Origin: Methylocystis sp. H62 | Lineage (GTDB): Bacteria; Pseudomonadota; Alphaproteobacteria; Rhizobiales; Beijerinckiaceae | Assembly (NCBI RefSeq): GCF_015709515.1 | Contig: NZ_JADNQZ010000043.1 | Span: 24,502 to 88,501 of the forward strand | Direction of reading: 5' to 3' | Length of the DNA: 64,000 bases | Shown: piece after piece, positions 9,950 to 19,031 of the stretch | Numbering within the stretch: position 1 is the stretch's first letter | Layout of the letters: each line of letters begins with the position of its first letter | Notes under the pieces: generated by a model | What the model was told of the DNA's origin: nothing | The model's database searches: none | What the model saw: only the letters and a program-made list of their open reading frames with translations | Translations under genes and position numbers: made by a program

Positions 9950-10861
9950 TTAGAGTCCCGTTTGTTGTACGCCCGAGGGCGCGGGTGGAGCAACAGGCGA
10001 TCGGCGGAGCTGGTCGGGGTTGCGCAGCCGATCGCCTGTTGCGGTGAGATTGGCCGCATATTCCGCCGGCGTCGCGTAGCCGAGCGAAGAATGCGGGCGT
10101 CGATGATTGTAGTCGCTGACCCATGCGCCGATCTTCTCCCGCGCGTGGTCGAGGCCGAAGAACAGCGTTTCGTTCAGCAGCTTATCGCGCATACGACCGT
10201 TGAAGCTTTCGCAGAAGCCGTTCTGCATGGGCTTGCCCGGCGCAATATAATGCCACTCGATCTTGCTTTTGGTCGCCCAGGAGAGGATGGCGTTCGAGGT
10301 GAATTCCGTCCCGTTATCAGAGACGATCACTCCAGGTTTTCCGCGCCCACGGATCAGCGTCGACAGCTCACGGGCGACACGCTTGCCCGAGATCGATGTG
10401 TCGGGGATCGCCGCCAGGCATTCGCGCGTCACGTCGTCGACGATGTTGAGGACGCGGAACCGCCTGCCGCAGGCAAACTGGTCATGCACGAAGTCCAAAG
10501 ACCAGCGCGCATTCGGCCTTGGCTCGACAACGATCGGCGCCCGCGTGCCGACAGCGCGGCGGCGGGCCCGGCGTTTGCGCACCGTAAGCCCTTCTTCGCG
10601 GTAAAGCCGGTAGATACGGTTTTTGCCCGAGCGCTCGCCTTCCTGGCGCAGCAGGATGAACAGCCGCCGATAGCCAAAGCGTCGGCGGGGGTTGGCGAGT
10701 TCCCGAAGTCTTTCACGCAGTTCCCGATCCGCCGGCCGCTTTGGCGTATAGCGAACCGTCGTGCGGTCGATGGCGACGATGTTACAGGCCCGACGCTCCG
10801 ACAGGCCCATGACGGCCCGAAGGTGCGCGACGGCTGCGCGCTTCACGGCGGGCCCTACCAT
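9950..10861 (-). CDS. IS3-family transposase OrfB
   Basis: About 303 residues from the ATG at 10861. The rve/DDE domain shows [17 protein letters not shown] and [19 protein letters not shown]. The start overlaps the end of orfA within a run of seven A residues on the coding strand, the probable site of -1 frameshifting that makes the OrfAB fusion. Confidence 0.88.
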   Translation of the reverse strand: MVGPAVKRAAVAHLRAVMGLSERRACNIVAIDRTTVRYTPKRPADRELRERLRELANPRRRFGYRRLFILLRQEGERSGKNRIYRLYREEGLTVRKRRARRRAVGTRAPIVVEPRPNARWSLDFVHDQFACGRRFRVLNIVDDVTRECLAAIPDTSISGKRVARELSTLIRGRGKPGVIVSDNGTEFTSNAILSWATKSKIEWHYIAPGKPMQNGFCESFNGRMRDKLLNETLFFGLDHAREKIGAWVSDYNHRRPHSSLGYATPAEYAANLTATGDRLRNPDQLRRSPVAPPAPSGVQQTGL

Positions 10862-11121
10862 TTTTTTCCCAGAAGCTCTCGCAACGCTGCTGCCTCGAGC
10901 ATCTGGTCCGCCAGAAGCCTCTTCAGCTTTGCGTTCTCGTCCCCCAACGCCTTCAGCCGCTTGGCTTCGGAAGCGTCCATGCCGCCGAATTTGGCTTTCC
11001 AATTGTAGAGCGTCGCTTCCGAAACCGCGTATTTGCGCGCCAGATCCGCGACCTTCGCGCCCGCTTCCTGCTCCCGTAAAATCCCGATGATCTGCTCTTC
11101 CGTGAACCGCTTCTTCTTCAT
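10855..11121 (-). CDS. IS3-family transposase OrfA
   Basis: 88 residues: [20 protein letters not shown] opening, a helix-turn-helix ([24 protein letters not shown]) and a heptad-like leucine region ([30 protein letters not shown]), the standard OrfA of the IS407/IS2-like groups. It ends GKKW at the A7 slippery run. Confidence 0.88.
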   Translation of the reverse strand: MKKKRFTEEQIIGILREQEAGAKVADLARKYAVSEATLYNWKAKFGGMDASEAKRLKALGDENAKLKRLLADQMLEAAALRELLGKKW

Positions 11122-11186
11122 CTCGTCCGTCCCTGCAATGGGTCGGACTCTAATCGAAGCTGGAGGAACTTTTCAGGGGCAGGTCA

Positions 11187-11505
11187 TGGCGGATCCAGGT
11201 GGACGAACCGCTTCAACGCATGGCTTGAAAAAGCCGCTCTAGAGAATGGTCTCGTCTTCCTGAGCCCCGACCGCCGCAAGCGGGATATTGGTGCAGCCGT
11301 CACGAACGGCGACCGAATGTGAGTTTGATCTGGCCGGGAAACGACCAGGTCCCGGAAACAGGCTCAGACCTTGGACACCGACACAGCCAACGGAGTTTTA
11401 TTCATGCGCTACTGAAGCTGATCCCCTTGACCTGAACCTCCCCATGTGAGCGTTGAACAGTCCTGGTATGAGTAGTAGGTTCGGGACAAGATGGGATGAG
11501 ATTAA
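11187..11505. other. IS-derived spacer without a recognisable gene
   Basis: One frame reads TNRFNAWLEKAALENGLVFL, like a short transposase scrap, but it has no start and ends within about 45 codons. I see no complete gene; the last 40 bases lead into the GT2 gene at 11506. Confidence 0.4.
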
Positions 11506-12336
11506 ATGAAAATAGCAGCAGTTGTCATCTGGTTCAATCCAAAAGAGGAGTTTGTTGAAAACATAAGCACCTTCTGTAAATTCGTAGATAGAACGATTAT
11601 CGTTGATAATTCCACCAACGATAACAGCAATTTGGTTCCAGCGCGTCCAGATATTGAATATATACCACTAAATAAAAACATCGGAATTGCAGCCGCACTC
11701 AATCTTGGTTGCGAGCGAGCCTCGCAGCTCGCGGTGGAATGGGTTCTAACGATGGATCAGGATAGCTGGTTTAACGAAGAAGCTATTCGTAGTTATTTGG
11801 ATCCAAGCGCGCCGCACTTCAAAGAGAGAGGTGTAGCAATATTTTCCCCTTCGATCAGAGAAATCGCCTATGAAGGGTTGGAAGGCTTAACTGAATGCAA
11901 AAGCGCCATAACGTCTGGAAGTCTGGTACGGTTGGCAGCCTTTCTGGCAATTGGTGGCTTTAATGAGCAGCTGTTTATTGATCAAGTTGATCATGAGCTT
12001 TGTTTCCGCTTGTTGCGGATGGGTTATCGAATTGTTCGAGTTAATAGAATATTGCTTAACCACTCCCTCGGGGACCCTATAACAAGAAAGATATTTGGTC
12101 GAAGGGTAACTTCGTGGAACCATAGTTATTTACGGAAATATTACATGACGCGCAACAGGCTCTTTATGAGACAGGCCTATCCCGAAATTAGGCGTGGTTA
12201 TCTGAAGATGATAATTATCGATGCAATTAAGGTATTGTTAGTAGAGGAGGAAAAGATGAAGAAGCTACGACACATGTTTTTGGGCTGGCGCGATTTTGCA
12301 TTTGGGCGAATGGGCCGTTTCAATGATCGCTCCTAG
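11506..12336 (+). CDS. GT2 glycosyltransferase (rhamnosyltransferase-like)
   Basis: 276 residues. The GT-A fold start MKIAAVVIWFNPKEEFVEN, the IIVDNST nucleotide-binding segment, LTMDQDSWF as the DxD-type metal site and the GGFNEQLFIDQVDHELCFRLLRMGY acceptor/ED-like segment are those of RfbF-like family 2 rhamnosyltransferases. It is cytoplasmic or membrane-peripheral. Base composition is clearly AT-richer than the IS flanks, and both flanks are mobile, so it looks horizontally acquired. Donor and acceptor sugars cannot be assigned. Confidence 0.82.
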   Translation: MKIAAVVIWFNPKEEFVENISTFCKFVDRTIIVDNSTNDNSNLVPARPDIEYIPLNKNIGIAAALNLGCERASQLAVEWVLTMDQDSWFNEEAIRSYLDPSAPHFKERGVAIFSPSIREIAYEGLEGLTECKSAITSGSLVRLAAFLAIGGFNEQLFIDQVDHELCFRLLRMGYRIVRVNRILLNHSLGDPITRKIFGRRVTSWNHSYLRKYYMTRNRLFMRQAYPEIRRGYLKMIIIDAIKVLLVEEEKMKKLRHMFLGWRDFAFGRMGRFNDRS

Positions 12337-12440
12337 TCCCTATGATTGCTGGGCCTGTGGGTGGCCCGTCATCCGATATTCGACGGTACGAAGGTTAAGC
12401 CCAAACCGAAGAAGCGCCTACTTGTGAAAGCACTGTTGCT

Positions 12441-13403
12441 ATGAAGATCTCGATCGCGATGGCGACTTTTAATGGAGCTAATTATGTACGCCACCAACTC
12501 GAATCGTTTACCCGACAGACGAGACTCCCGGATGAGCTTATTATCTGTGACGATTGTTCGACCGATGAAACTACAACAATCATTTCTAAATTCGCAAAAG
12601 CAGCGCCATTTAATGTAACTTTAATTAAAAACGAAGCGAATTTAGGCTATAATAAAAACTTCCCAAAGGCGATATCGGAGTGTTCTGGTGACTTAATATT
12701 CATTTCTGATCAAGACGACATCTGGCTGCCAGAGAAAATATCATACATGGAAACAGTTGCTGCATCAAGGTCATCCAATCAATTGCTTTGGATGCACGAT
12801 GGAAGACTTGTTGACGAGCATCTGAAGTGGGGAGGCTCGACAAAGCTTGGCCAAGTGAGCAGAGGGTATGGCAACGTTACCGGTGTTGTAACAGGAGCTT
12901 TGACTCTTATTCACCATGACTTATTGCATTATATATCCCCTTTTCCCGAAGGGATAGAGTACGATGGCTGGATACATTCGGTCGCACACCGTCTCGGGGC
13001 TAGGTGCATTATCGACGAGGAACTCCAGCTAATACGGCGTCATTCCTCAAACGCGACAGAATGGATAGCGTCCTCAACGGCACGAATAAACAGCCTAGAC
13101 GTAATTTGGAGCGCGTTTAAAACACCAAGAGCTCACTCTTATGAAGACAGAATAACAATCAACAAAGCACTTCAGCGTCAGTTTGACGAGAAGCTAAGTA
13201 ATGGCTGCTTATCTCTCCGTCATGATGAAATATTCAATATATTAAAATACATTTCAGATGAGGCATCCGCCTTGAATTCTCGCACGAGGCTCGTGGCAGC
13301 AGGGCCGATTGAAAGGAGATTTCTTGCTGTTCGCATGTTAGCTGAGGGGAAATACAATTTTTTCAATGGGTTTTCTAGTTTTTTAAGAGATTTTACGCGC
13401 TAA
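12441..13403 (+). CDS. GT2 glycosyltransferase
   Basis: 320 residues with the family 2 hallmark opening ISIAMATFNGANYVRHQLES, the LPDELIICDDCSTDETT nucleotide-binding motif and ISDQDDIWLPEKI as the metal-binding DxD region. It is paralogous to the gene at 19032 (SIAMATYNGASWLRDQLESF). It follows the GT2 at 11506 on the same strand with an AT-rich composition. The sugar transferred is unknown. An IS3 fragment begins 60 bases after its stop. Confidence 0.85.
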   Translation: MKISIAMATFNGANYVRHQLESFTRQTRLPDELIICDDCSTDETTTIISKFAKAAPFNVTLIKNEANLGYNKNFPKAISECSGDLIFISDQDDIWLPEKISYMETVAASRSSNQLLWMHDGRLVDEHLKWGGSTKLGQVSRGYGNVTGVVTGALTLIHHDLLHYISPFPEGIEYDGWIHSVAHRLGARCIIDEELQLIRRHSSNATEWIASSTARINSLDVIWSAFKTPRAHSYEDRITINKALQRQFDEKLSNGCLSLRHDEIFNILKYISDEASALNSRTRLVAAGPIERRFLAVRMLAEGKYNFFNGFSSFLRDFTR

Positions 13404-13462
13404 ATCGTAAGGGAATTCCCAGCATGGCTCAACGCCGTTGACCGAGAGTGGGTTGCAACGCC

Positions 13463-13820
13463 TGACCTGCCCCTGAACTTTCATCCAACGGCAATTAGAG
13501 TCCCGTTTGTTGTACGCCCGAGGGCGCGGGTGGAGCAACAGGCGATCGGCGGAGCTGGTCGGGGTTGCGCAGCCGATCGCCTGTTGCGGTGAGATTGGCC
13601 GCATATTCCGCCGGCGTCGCGTAGCCGAGCGAAGAATGCGGGCGTCGATGATTGTAGTCGCTGACCCATGCGCCGATCTTCTCCCGCGCGTGGTCGAGGC
13701 CGAAGAACAGCGTTTCGTTCAGCAGCTTATCGCGCATACGACCGTTGAAGCTTTCGCAGAAGCCATTCTGCATCGGCTTGCCCGGCGCAATATAATGCCA
13801 CTCGATCTTGCTTTTGGTCG
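13463..13820 (-). mobile_element. IS3-family (IS407-like) fragment, second copy
   Basis: Nearly identical to 9918-10275: same TGACCTGCCCCTGAA end and the last 110 or so codons of OrfB, ending abruptly within the codons before [11 protein letters not shown] at 13820. OrfA, the upstream part of orfB and the other terminus are missing. Confidence 0.85.
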
Positions 13821-14013
13821 TAACCGGCCGATAAGGGCCGCCTTACGGGGATGAGGTCTGCGGTGTAAATTTACGTCGTTATCGACGTCGTTATAGCGTC
13901 GACTCAAATCGAAGAAACCAAGCTGTCCCACGCCAAACTCCTACGTTCAGAGCCTGCGAGGTTTGAATCTGATTTGCGTAACGGTTGGAAGAGGGAATTT
14001 TTCGAGGTGCCCT

Positions 14014-14274
14014 TATGCTAATCGGTTGGGCGCCGCTTGGTTCATCAAACATGTCGTTCCCCATATCGGCATTAGGACGATCATTGTAGGCACAGGCCTC
14101 GAAGTTTTGAGGCACGATGGCGAACCGAACGCAAAAATCGAGGTGATTGGAGAGGTGCAAAATCATGCTGAATGGTATCTTGACGCCCATCTTGTCGTCG
14201 CCCCAATATTTGATGGTTCGGGAATGAAGACAAAGGTCGTTGAAGCGCTGATGTTCGGCAAAAAGGTCGTCGGC
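14014..14274 (+). pseudogene. orphan internal fragment of a GT4 glycosyltransferase (copy of 20715-20975)
   Basis: The 261 bases encode ANRLGAAWFIKHVVPHIGIR to ALMFGKKVVG and differ only at scattered positions from the middle of the intact GT4 gene at 20073-21197. The match begins at TATGCTAATCGG in both and ends at the same GTCGTCGGC, after which the two diverge. It has neither N- nor C-terminal domain, so it is a duplicated fragment and not a gene. Confidence 0.85.
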
Positions 14275-14353
14275 ACGCAGGCTCACGCTCCATCTTGCGC
14301 AATGTTTTCAAGGATAGCTAGAAGCAGATACGGCACAAAAACGGGGGCTGGCG

Positions 14354-15058
14354 GTGTTTGAGGCGGAAGCGCGCTGGATTGCGAAGTGTCTGGAACATGC
14401 GTCAAATAACTTAGAGGACAATGCTAATAGTGTTTTGAATCTAGGCAGCTCAACGAGACATTATCGCGAAATCGCTCAACCATATATAAATAAACTAATA
14501 TTCGAACCGATGAAAGAAAGGTTTAGCTTTACTCATGCGGATGCTAAACAAGGAGATGGAATCGATTTAAGCGGAGACTTTTGTGAGCCCGCATTTTGGG
14601 AGCAAATAAATGATCGCTCCTATGACGTTATAATATGTTCAAATCTGCTAACTCACGTATTTGACAGGGACATAATTATTAACAACATCAAAAGATTAGC
14701 GAAAGAAAAGTCATACATTGTTGTTACGTCGCCCTTTATATATCCATACTGTGCTGATCCATACGATTCAAAATTTAGGCCAGACTGTCAACAATTGTTA
14801 GGTTTGTTTCCAGAACTTGAGCTTTTAGATGCCGCCACGGTCAGTAGTGGGACCGGGCACGTTTATCGATTGTTGAGAAATAAGCGGGATCTAGCTTCCT
14901 TCCTTATTAACGTTATCCTTCCGAGAAAAGGCATGAAGCGGTGGAGAAATGTTGCGTCAGACGTGCCGAATATTTTCATGCATTTTCAGACTAGTTGCGT
15001 ATTTCTTCAGTCTGTCAGCAGGACTAAAGCCGTTTCGGACTTCGCAGCGGGACGATGA
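14354..15058 (+). CDS. SAM-dependent methyltransferase-like protein
   Basis: 234 residues, start uncertain (GTG/TTG-like region just after the IS debris). NSVLNLGSSTRHYREI resembles a weakened SAM motif I, and YDVIICSNLLTHVFDRDIIINNIKRL followed by SYIVVTSPFIYPYCADPYDSKFRPD is the usual Methyltransf_11 core in surface-glycan clusters. AT-rich, isolated between an orphan GT4 fragment and an IS1380 remnant. The target is unknown. Confidence 0.65.
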   Translation: MFEAEARWIAKCLEHASNNLEDNANSVLNLGSSTRHYREIAQPYINKLIFEPMKERFSFTHADAKQGDGIDLSGDFCEPAFWEQINDRSYDVIICSNLLTHVFDRDIIINNIKRLAKEKSYIVVTSPFIYPYCADPYDSKFRPDCQQLLGLFPELELLDAATVSSGTGHVYRLLRNKRDLASFLINVILPRKGMKRWRNVASDVPNIFMHFQTSCVFLQSVSRTKAVSDFAAGR

Positions 15059-15183
15059 TGGCCCACCTTATTCAGCGATGGGGTAATTTTGGGCTGGCGA
15101 GCGTAGCGTAAAATGTTGATTTAGTGTATGGATCGGTTGTCTACGCCGAGCATTCACGCTATCGCATCGACGCCACGCGCGCC

Positions 15184-15826
15184 ATGACCGAAGATACCTC
15201 CCTCCCATTTTCGTTTCCAGCCGTTGGCCGCAAGAAGATCACCGCCGCATTCGACGGCGGACGCATCACCTCGGACGCCGGCGTGATGTTCCTGGGGCAA
15301 GCCGAACGTCGTCTGGGGCTGGTGGACAAGCTCGCCGCCGTTATTGCCGATCCGCGTAATCCTTTGTTGATCACCCATTCGCTCGCCACCATTTTTCGTG
15401 CGCGCATTCTCGCTATCGCTTGCGGTTACGAGGATGCGGACGATCTCGATCATCTACGCAAGGATCCGGCCTTCAAGATCGCCTGCGGGCGCTTGCCCGA
15501 TACAGGGAACGATTTGTGCTCGCAGCCGACCATTTCGCGTTGGGAGAATGCGCCGACTTTGCGCGAAATCGTGAAGCTTGGCGGCGTGCTGATCGATCTT
15601 TATTGCGCCAGCTACGCTGCGCCTCCGAAAGCCGTCACGCTCGATATCGACGAGACCTGCGACGCCGTGCATGGGCAAATTTGCCACCTTGCGCGAGAAG
15701 CTGCTCAAGATCGGCGCGCGCATCGTCGAGACCGCAAGCCGCATCCGCCTTGCGCTGGCCAGCGCTTGCCCACAAGCCGAGCTATTCCGACGTCTGGCCG
15801 GCGCGTTACAGCCGGCAGGACCGTGA
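15184..15826 (+). pseudogene. IS1380-family transposase with internal deletion
   Basis: The N-terminal part from ATG 15184 is intact through LDIDETCDAVHG (including FDGGRITSDAGVMFL). It then joins, out of frame, the extreme C-terminus of the same family (MGKFATLREKLLKIGARIVE to LAGALQPAGP, stop at 15826). The central catalytic region is deleted. Confidence 0.75.
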
Positions 15827-16354
15827 ACGACGGGGCAGAGACCGCGTCCGCAAGCCCCAGAGAGCCCGTCCTTTCAACTCCAACGCGTTCCAAAAGTGCA
15901 GAAATTACTCAGCGATCAAACGCAAAGCGGACGCGCGCCGCGATCATACCGCGGAAAAAACTCGGGAAAGACCGTCGGCTGGCTGAATAGGACGGGCTTC
16001 CGTAATGGCCCCCGCGTTGTCAAGTCCCTCGTATCAACTTCGCCAATCTACGGTGCGCCGCGCGAGCGCGCCATTTAATTGCGCCATAGCGAGCGCGGTG
16101 CCTGCGATCCGTCTCCCTCGTCTTCGTCGCCGGTCTCTTGCTTCCGTCCGTGGTCGACGCGACGGCCGCCACATGATGCTCATCAGAGGAAACAGTGAGC
16201 CTATCTAATCACGCGTGGTCCGCCTTTGTGACGGCCACTGCCCGCTCTTACGGCTTCACCGGCTCCATCGTCCCAGCGACGGGACCTTGGATGAAACGGC
16301 TCCCTTCAGGACCGCTTCGAAAGCTTTTTTGTTTCCTATCAGGCGCGGGTGATT
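15827..16354. other. IS-derived spacer, no gene recognised
   Basis: Contains the region downstream of the IS1380 remnant and unassigned GC-rich sequence. Short open frames here have no recognisable domains and no convincing starts. Confidence 0.4.
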
Positions 16355-16420
16355 CACGGTGGCGCGGATTTGGGTTGAAGATGGGCGTTGTGACACGCAC
16401 AGGTTTCGAGGCGCGCGTGC

Positions 16421-17721
16421 GGGACTGTCAGGAATCTTGTGTGTGGGGCCAGGTTGACCATCACACCACGACGAACCTTTCGTCGAACATGATGGCGAAT
16501 TGGGTCTTCGCCTCGCACCATTCGCGTGGCGGCATTTTCCATTCTCCCGCGACCTGACGCAAGACGAGATACAGCAACTTCGTCGCGGCCTCATCGGTTG
16601 GAAAATGCCTTCGCGTTCGCACGGCGCGGCGCAATTTCGCGTTGAGCGATTCAATGGCGTTCGTCGTGTAGATGATCCGACGCACCGCGACGGGAAAGGC
16701 GAAAAACGGAATGACTTGCTCCCAGTTTCGCCGCCAACTCTGCGCAATAGCTGGATATTTTATACCCCATGGTCCGGCGTCGAATGCCTCCAGCGCCTCT
16801 CGGCCGGCGTCCGCGTCTTTCGCGCGATAGATCGTCTTCAGTTCGGCGGCGATGGCCTTGCGGTCCTTCCATGACGCAAAGTCCATGGAGTTGCGAATGA
16901 GATGCACGATGCAGGTCTGCACAATCGTCTGCGGAAAGACCGCGTTGATCGCGTCCGGAAAGCCCTTCAGTCCGTCCACCACGGCGATGAGAATGTCGTC
17001 GATGCCTCGGTTCTTCAGCTCGTTCATGACGCGAAGCCAGAATTTGGCGCCCTCGGAAGTCTCGATCCACAGGCCCAGAATATCCTTGGTTCCCTCGGGC
17101 GTAACGCCCAGCGCGACATAGACGGCCTTGTTGCGAACCAGCCCTTCATCGCGGATTTTGACGCGCAAGGCGTCGAAGAAAATCAGCGGATACATCGCCT
17201 CCAAGGGCCGGTTCTGCCATTCGGCGACCGTCTCCAAAATCGCGTCGGTGATCGTCGAGACGAGATTGGGCGAGACCTCCAGCCCATAAAGCTCCAGGAG
17301 ATGGCCCTGGATCTCACGAACCGTCATGCCGCGCGCATACATTGACACGATCTTCTCGTCGAAGCCCGGGAAGCGGCGCTGGTAACGCTGGATGAGCTTG
17401 GGATCGAAAGTTCCTTCCCGGTCACGCGGGATTTTGATGTCGATCTTCGACGTCTCGGTCAGCACGGTCTTCTTCGAATAGCCATTGCGGTGATTGGCTC
17501 TACCACCCACTGCTTCGCCATCGAGATGATCGTCCAGCTCCGCGTTCAGAACCCGCTCGGCCAGGGCCTTTTTCAGCTCGTCGAAAAGCCCGTCCTTGGA
17601 AAACACTTCCTTTGGATCGCGCCCCGAGAGAAGTTGGTCCAGTGTGTCCTTCTTGATCGCCATAGTCCGCCTCCAGCGGTTCTACTATGGCCCACACACA
17701 CACAAGATTCCTGACAGTCCC
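16421..17721 (-). mobile_element. IS256-family element, complete, 8-bp target duplication
   Basis: Inverted repeats GGGACTGTCAGGAATCTTGT (16421) and its complement ending at 17721 enclose one transposase gene. Direct repeats GCGCGTGC flank it at 16413-16420 and 17722-17729, as expected for this family. A perfect duplication suggests a fairly recent insertion. Confidence 0.93.
16461..17663 (-). CDS. IS256-family transposase
   Basis: 400 residues, full length (transposase_mut family). Seen motifs: YPLIFFDALRVKIRDEG with the first Asp, VVDGLKGFPDAINAVFP with the second, and RIIYTTNAIESLNAKLRRAVRTR carrying the catalytic Glu. Intact and probably functional. Confidence 0.93.
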   Translation of the reverse strand: MAIKKDTLDQLLSGRDPKEVFSKDGLFDELKKALAERVLNAELDDHLDGEAVGGRANHRNGYSKKTVLTETSKIDIKIPRDREGTFDPKLIQRYQRRFPGFDEKIVSMYARGMTVREIQGHLLELYGLEVSPNLVSTITDAILETVAEWQNRPLEAMYPLIFFDALRVKIRDEGLVRNKAVYVALGVTPEGTKDILGLWIETSEGAKFWLRVMNELKNRGIDDILIAVVDGLKGFPDAINAVFPQTIVQTCIVHLIRNSMDFASWKDRKAIAAELKTIYRAKDADAGREALEAFDAGPWGIKYPAIAQSWRRNWEQVIPFFAFPVAVRRIIYTTNAIESLNAKLRRAVRTRRHFPTDEAATKLLYLVLRQVAGEWKMPPREWCEAKTQFAIMFDERFVVV

Positions 17722-17787
17722 GCGCGTGCGAGAGCTGTGCGCCGGCCAGGCGATGTTGGAGCAGATCGCCGAGGCAGTGTGGAGCGA

Positions 17788-17958
17788 ATGAATCGCACTC
17801 TGAAAGAGGCGACGGTCAAACGCTCCCCCTATGAAAGCCATAACCAGCTGCGAGAGCATCTCGCGACGTTCTTGGCGGCCTACAACTTCGCGAAACGACT
17901 GAAGACCCTGCGAGGCCTGACGCCTCACGAGTATGTCTGCAAATCCTGGAAAGCCTAG
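17788..17958 (+). pseudogene. IS481-type transposase C-terminal remnant
   Basis: MNRTLKEATVKRSPYESHNQ and LRGLTPHEYVCKSWKA are the C-terminal end of an IS481-type integrase. It is joined to the IS110 remnant on the left; the N-terminal and catalytic parts are absent. Confidence 0.65.
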
Positions 17959-18026
17959 CCCGTCGTCTTCGAAAAAGATCCGACCCAGCTCACACCGGGA
18001 CTATACACCTAGCGAGAAGGTGCCGC

Positions 18027-18971
18027 ATGAATCTCCTTGGCCTATTTAAAAAAAGAATAGTTTGGCGCACGGCTATATATAAAGTTTCATCCCTTGATCA
18101 GATTTTTGATTTGGAACGCTTAGAACCTTTTTTCTTAATAGGAGCCCAGGGACGACGAAAGGATAAAAGCTACCCATCAGTATGTGCCGACCCGTTTTTG
18201 TTTGTTTATCATGACAATTTATACGTGTTTTATGAGCTAAAAACTGATGGCGATCATGGAGCAATAGCTGCAGCGGTGCTGTCCTCAGATGGACTGTTAA
18301 CGGACCTTGGCATTGTTTTGCACGAGCCTTTCCATCTCTCATACCCTCAGGTTTTTGATTACAATGGTGTAGTGTATATGCTCCCTGAAACAGCGCAGCT
18401 TGAACGCGTTGTTCTCTACCGCGCAAAAGCATTCCCAAAAGAATGGGAGATAAACTCAACATTAATAAACGGGCCGCTGCTTGATCCGACGCTTCTGCGT
18501 ATAAACTCGCATATCGCATATTTGTTTGGAACAACTAGAGATAAAACTCTGAAGATATTTGAGTTAGATAGCATGCTTCGTATTAAGCCGGGCTCCTGCC
18601 GACTGGCACATGTCGATAAAGCCATCTCTAGATGTGGAGGCAGCCCATTGAAGTTTGGAGAAAGCTTTGTGAGGGTAGCGCAGAGAGAGATAACTAAATA
18701 CGGAGAGTCTGTTGCGTTCTATAAAATAGACAATTTATCTGAATCCTACGGAGAGACGTTGGTTGTTGGTAGACATTTATTTAGTACTCCTCCATCATGG
18801 GCTTCTGAAGGCCACCACCACATATCAGTGTCCTCTTTTAGAGGCGAATTATACGTTGCTGTCGACGGCTATACGAAAGATGGATACTGTAATACATTGA
18901 CATATGCTTGGATCGTATTAAAAAACAAACTTGTTTATTTAAAGAAAATCGCCTTGTCTTGTTTTCAGTAG
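18027..18971 (+). CDS. GINT-like five-bladed beta-propeller protein of glycan clusters
   Basis: 314 residues with no signal peptide. Repeated propeller strands (YPSVCADPFLFVYHDNLYVFYE, LSYPQVFDYNGVVYMLPETAQ, DPTLLRINSHIAYLFGT, SEGHHHISVSSFRGELYVAVDGYT) match the domain named after the N-terminal part of plant glucosamine inositolphosphorylceramide transferase 1. In bacteria it is common in O-antigen/EPS clusters, alone or fused to formyltransferase domains. Its biochemical role is not established. AT-rich, and followed by a GT2 gene on the same strand. Confidence 0.65.
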   Translation: MNLLGLFKKRIVWRTAIYKVSSLDQIFDLERLEPFFLIGAQGRRKDKSYPSVCADPFLFVYHDNLYVFYELKTDGDHGAIAAAVLSSDGLLTDLGIVLHEPFHLSYPQVFDYNGVVYMLPETAQLERVVLYRAKAFPKEWEINSTLINGPLLDPTLLRINSHIAYLFGTTRDKTLKIFELDSMLRIKPGSCRLAHVDKAISRCGGSPLKFGESFVRVAQREITKYGESVAFYKIDNLSESYGETLVVGRHLFSTPPSWASEGHHHISVSSFRGELYVAVDGYTKDGYCNTLTYAWIVLKNKLVYLKKIALSCFQ

Positions 18972-19031
18972 CTGGATCTGTATCAAAGAGAGAATTTTGG
19001 CCTACGGTTTGCTGTCGGTTTGGAGAGAAGC

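Larger units (their letters stand above)
9918..11186 (-). mobile_element. IS3-family element (IS407-like), complete
   Basis: Terminal inverted repeats are TGACCTGCCCCTGAA (9918) and its complement ending at 11186. It carries intact orfA and orfB on the minus strand. A truncated second copy with the same left end lies at 13463-13820. No clear target duplication is visible. Confidence 0.85.
16355..17786 (+). pseudogene. IS110-family transposase fragment split by the IS256 element
   Basis: Left piece (to 16420) reads WRGFGLKMGVVTRTGFEARV. Removing the IS256 element and one copy of its 8-bp repeat joins it in frame to RELCAGQAMLEQIAEA on the right, a typical IS110 transposase stretch. Both outer ends of this fragment are lost. 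Confidence 0.65.

Noticed and set aside
9962..11008. 348-codon plus-strand frame antisense to the IS3 transposase
   Set aside because: Shadow of a GC-rich gene on the other strand; no domain similarity.
13821..14013. Possible integron attC or CRISPR-like repeat (repeated CGTCGTTAT motif)
   Set aside because: Only a short repeat of TCGTTATxGCGTCG type; no spacer periodicity and no integrase or cas gene nearby.
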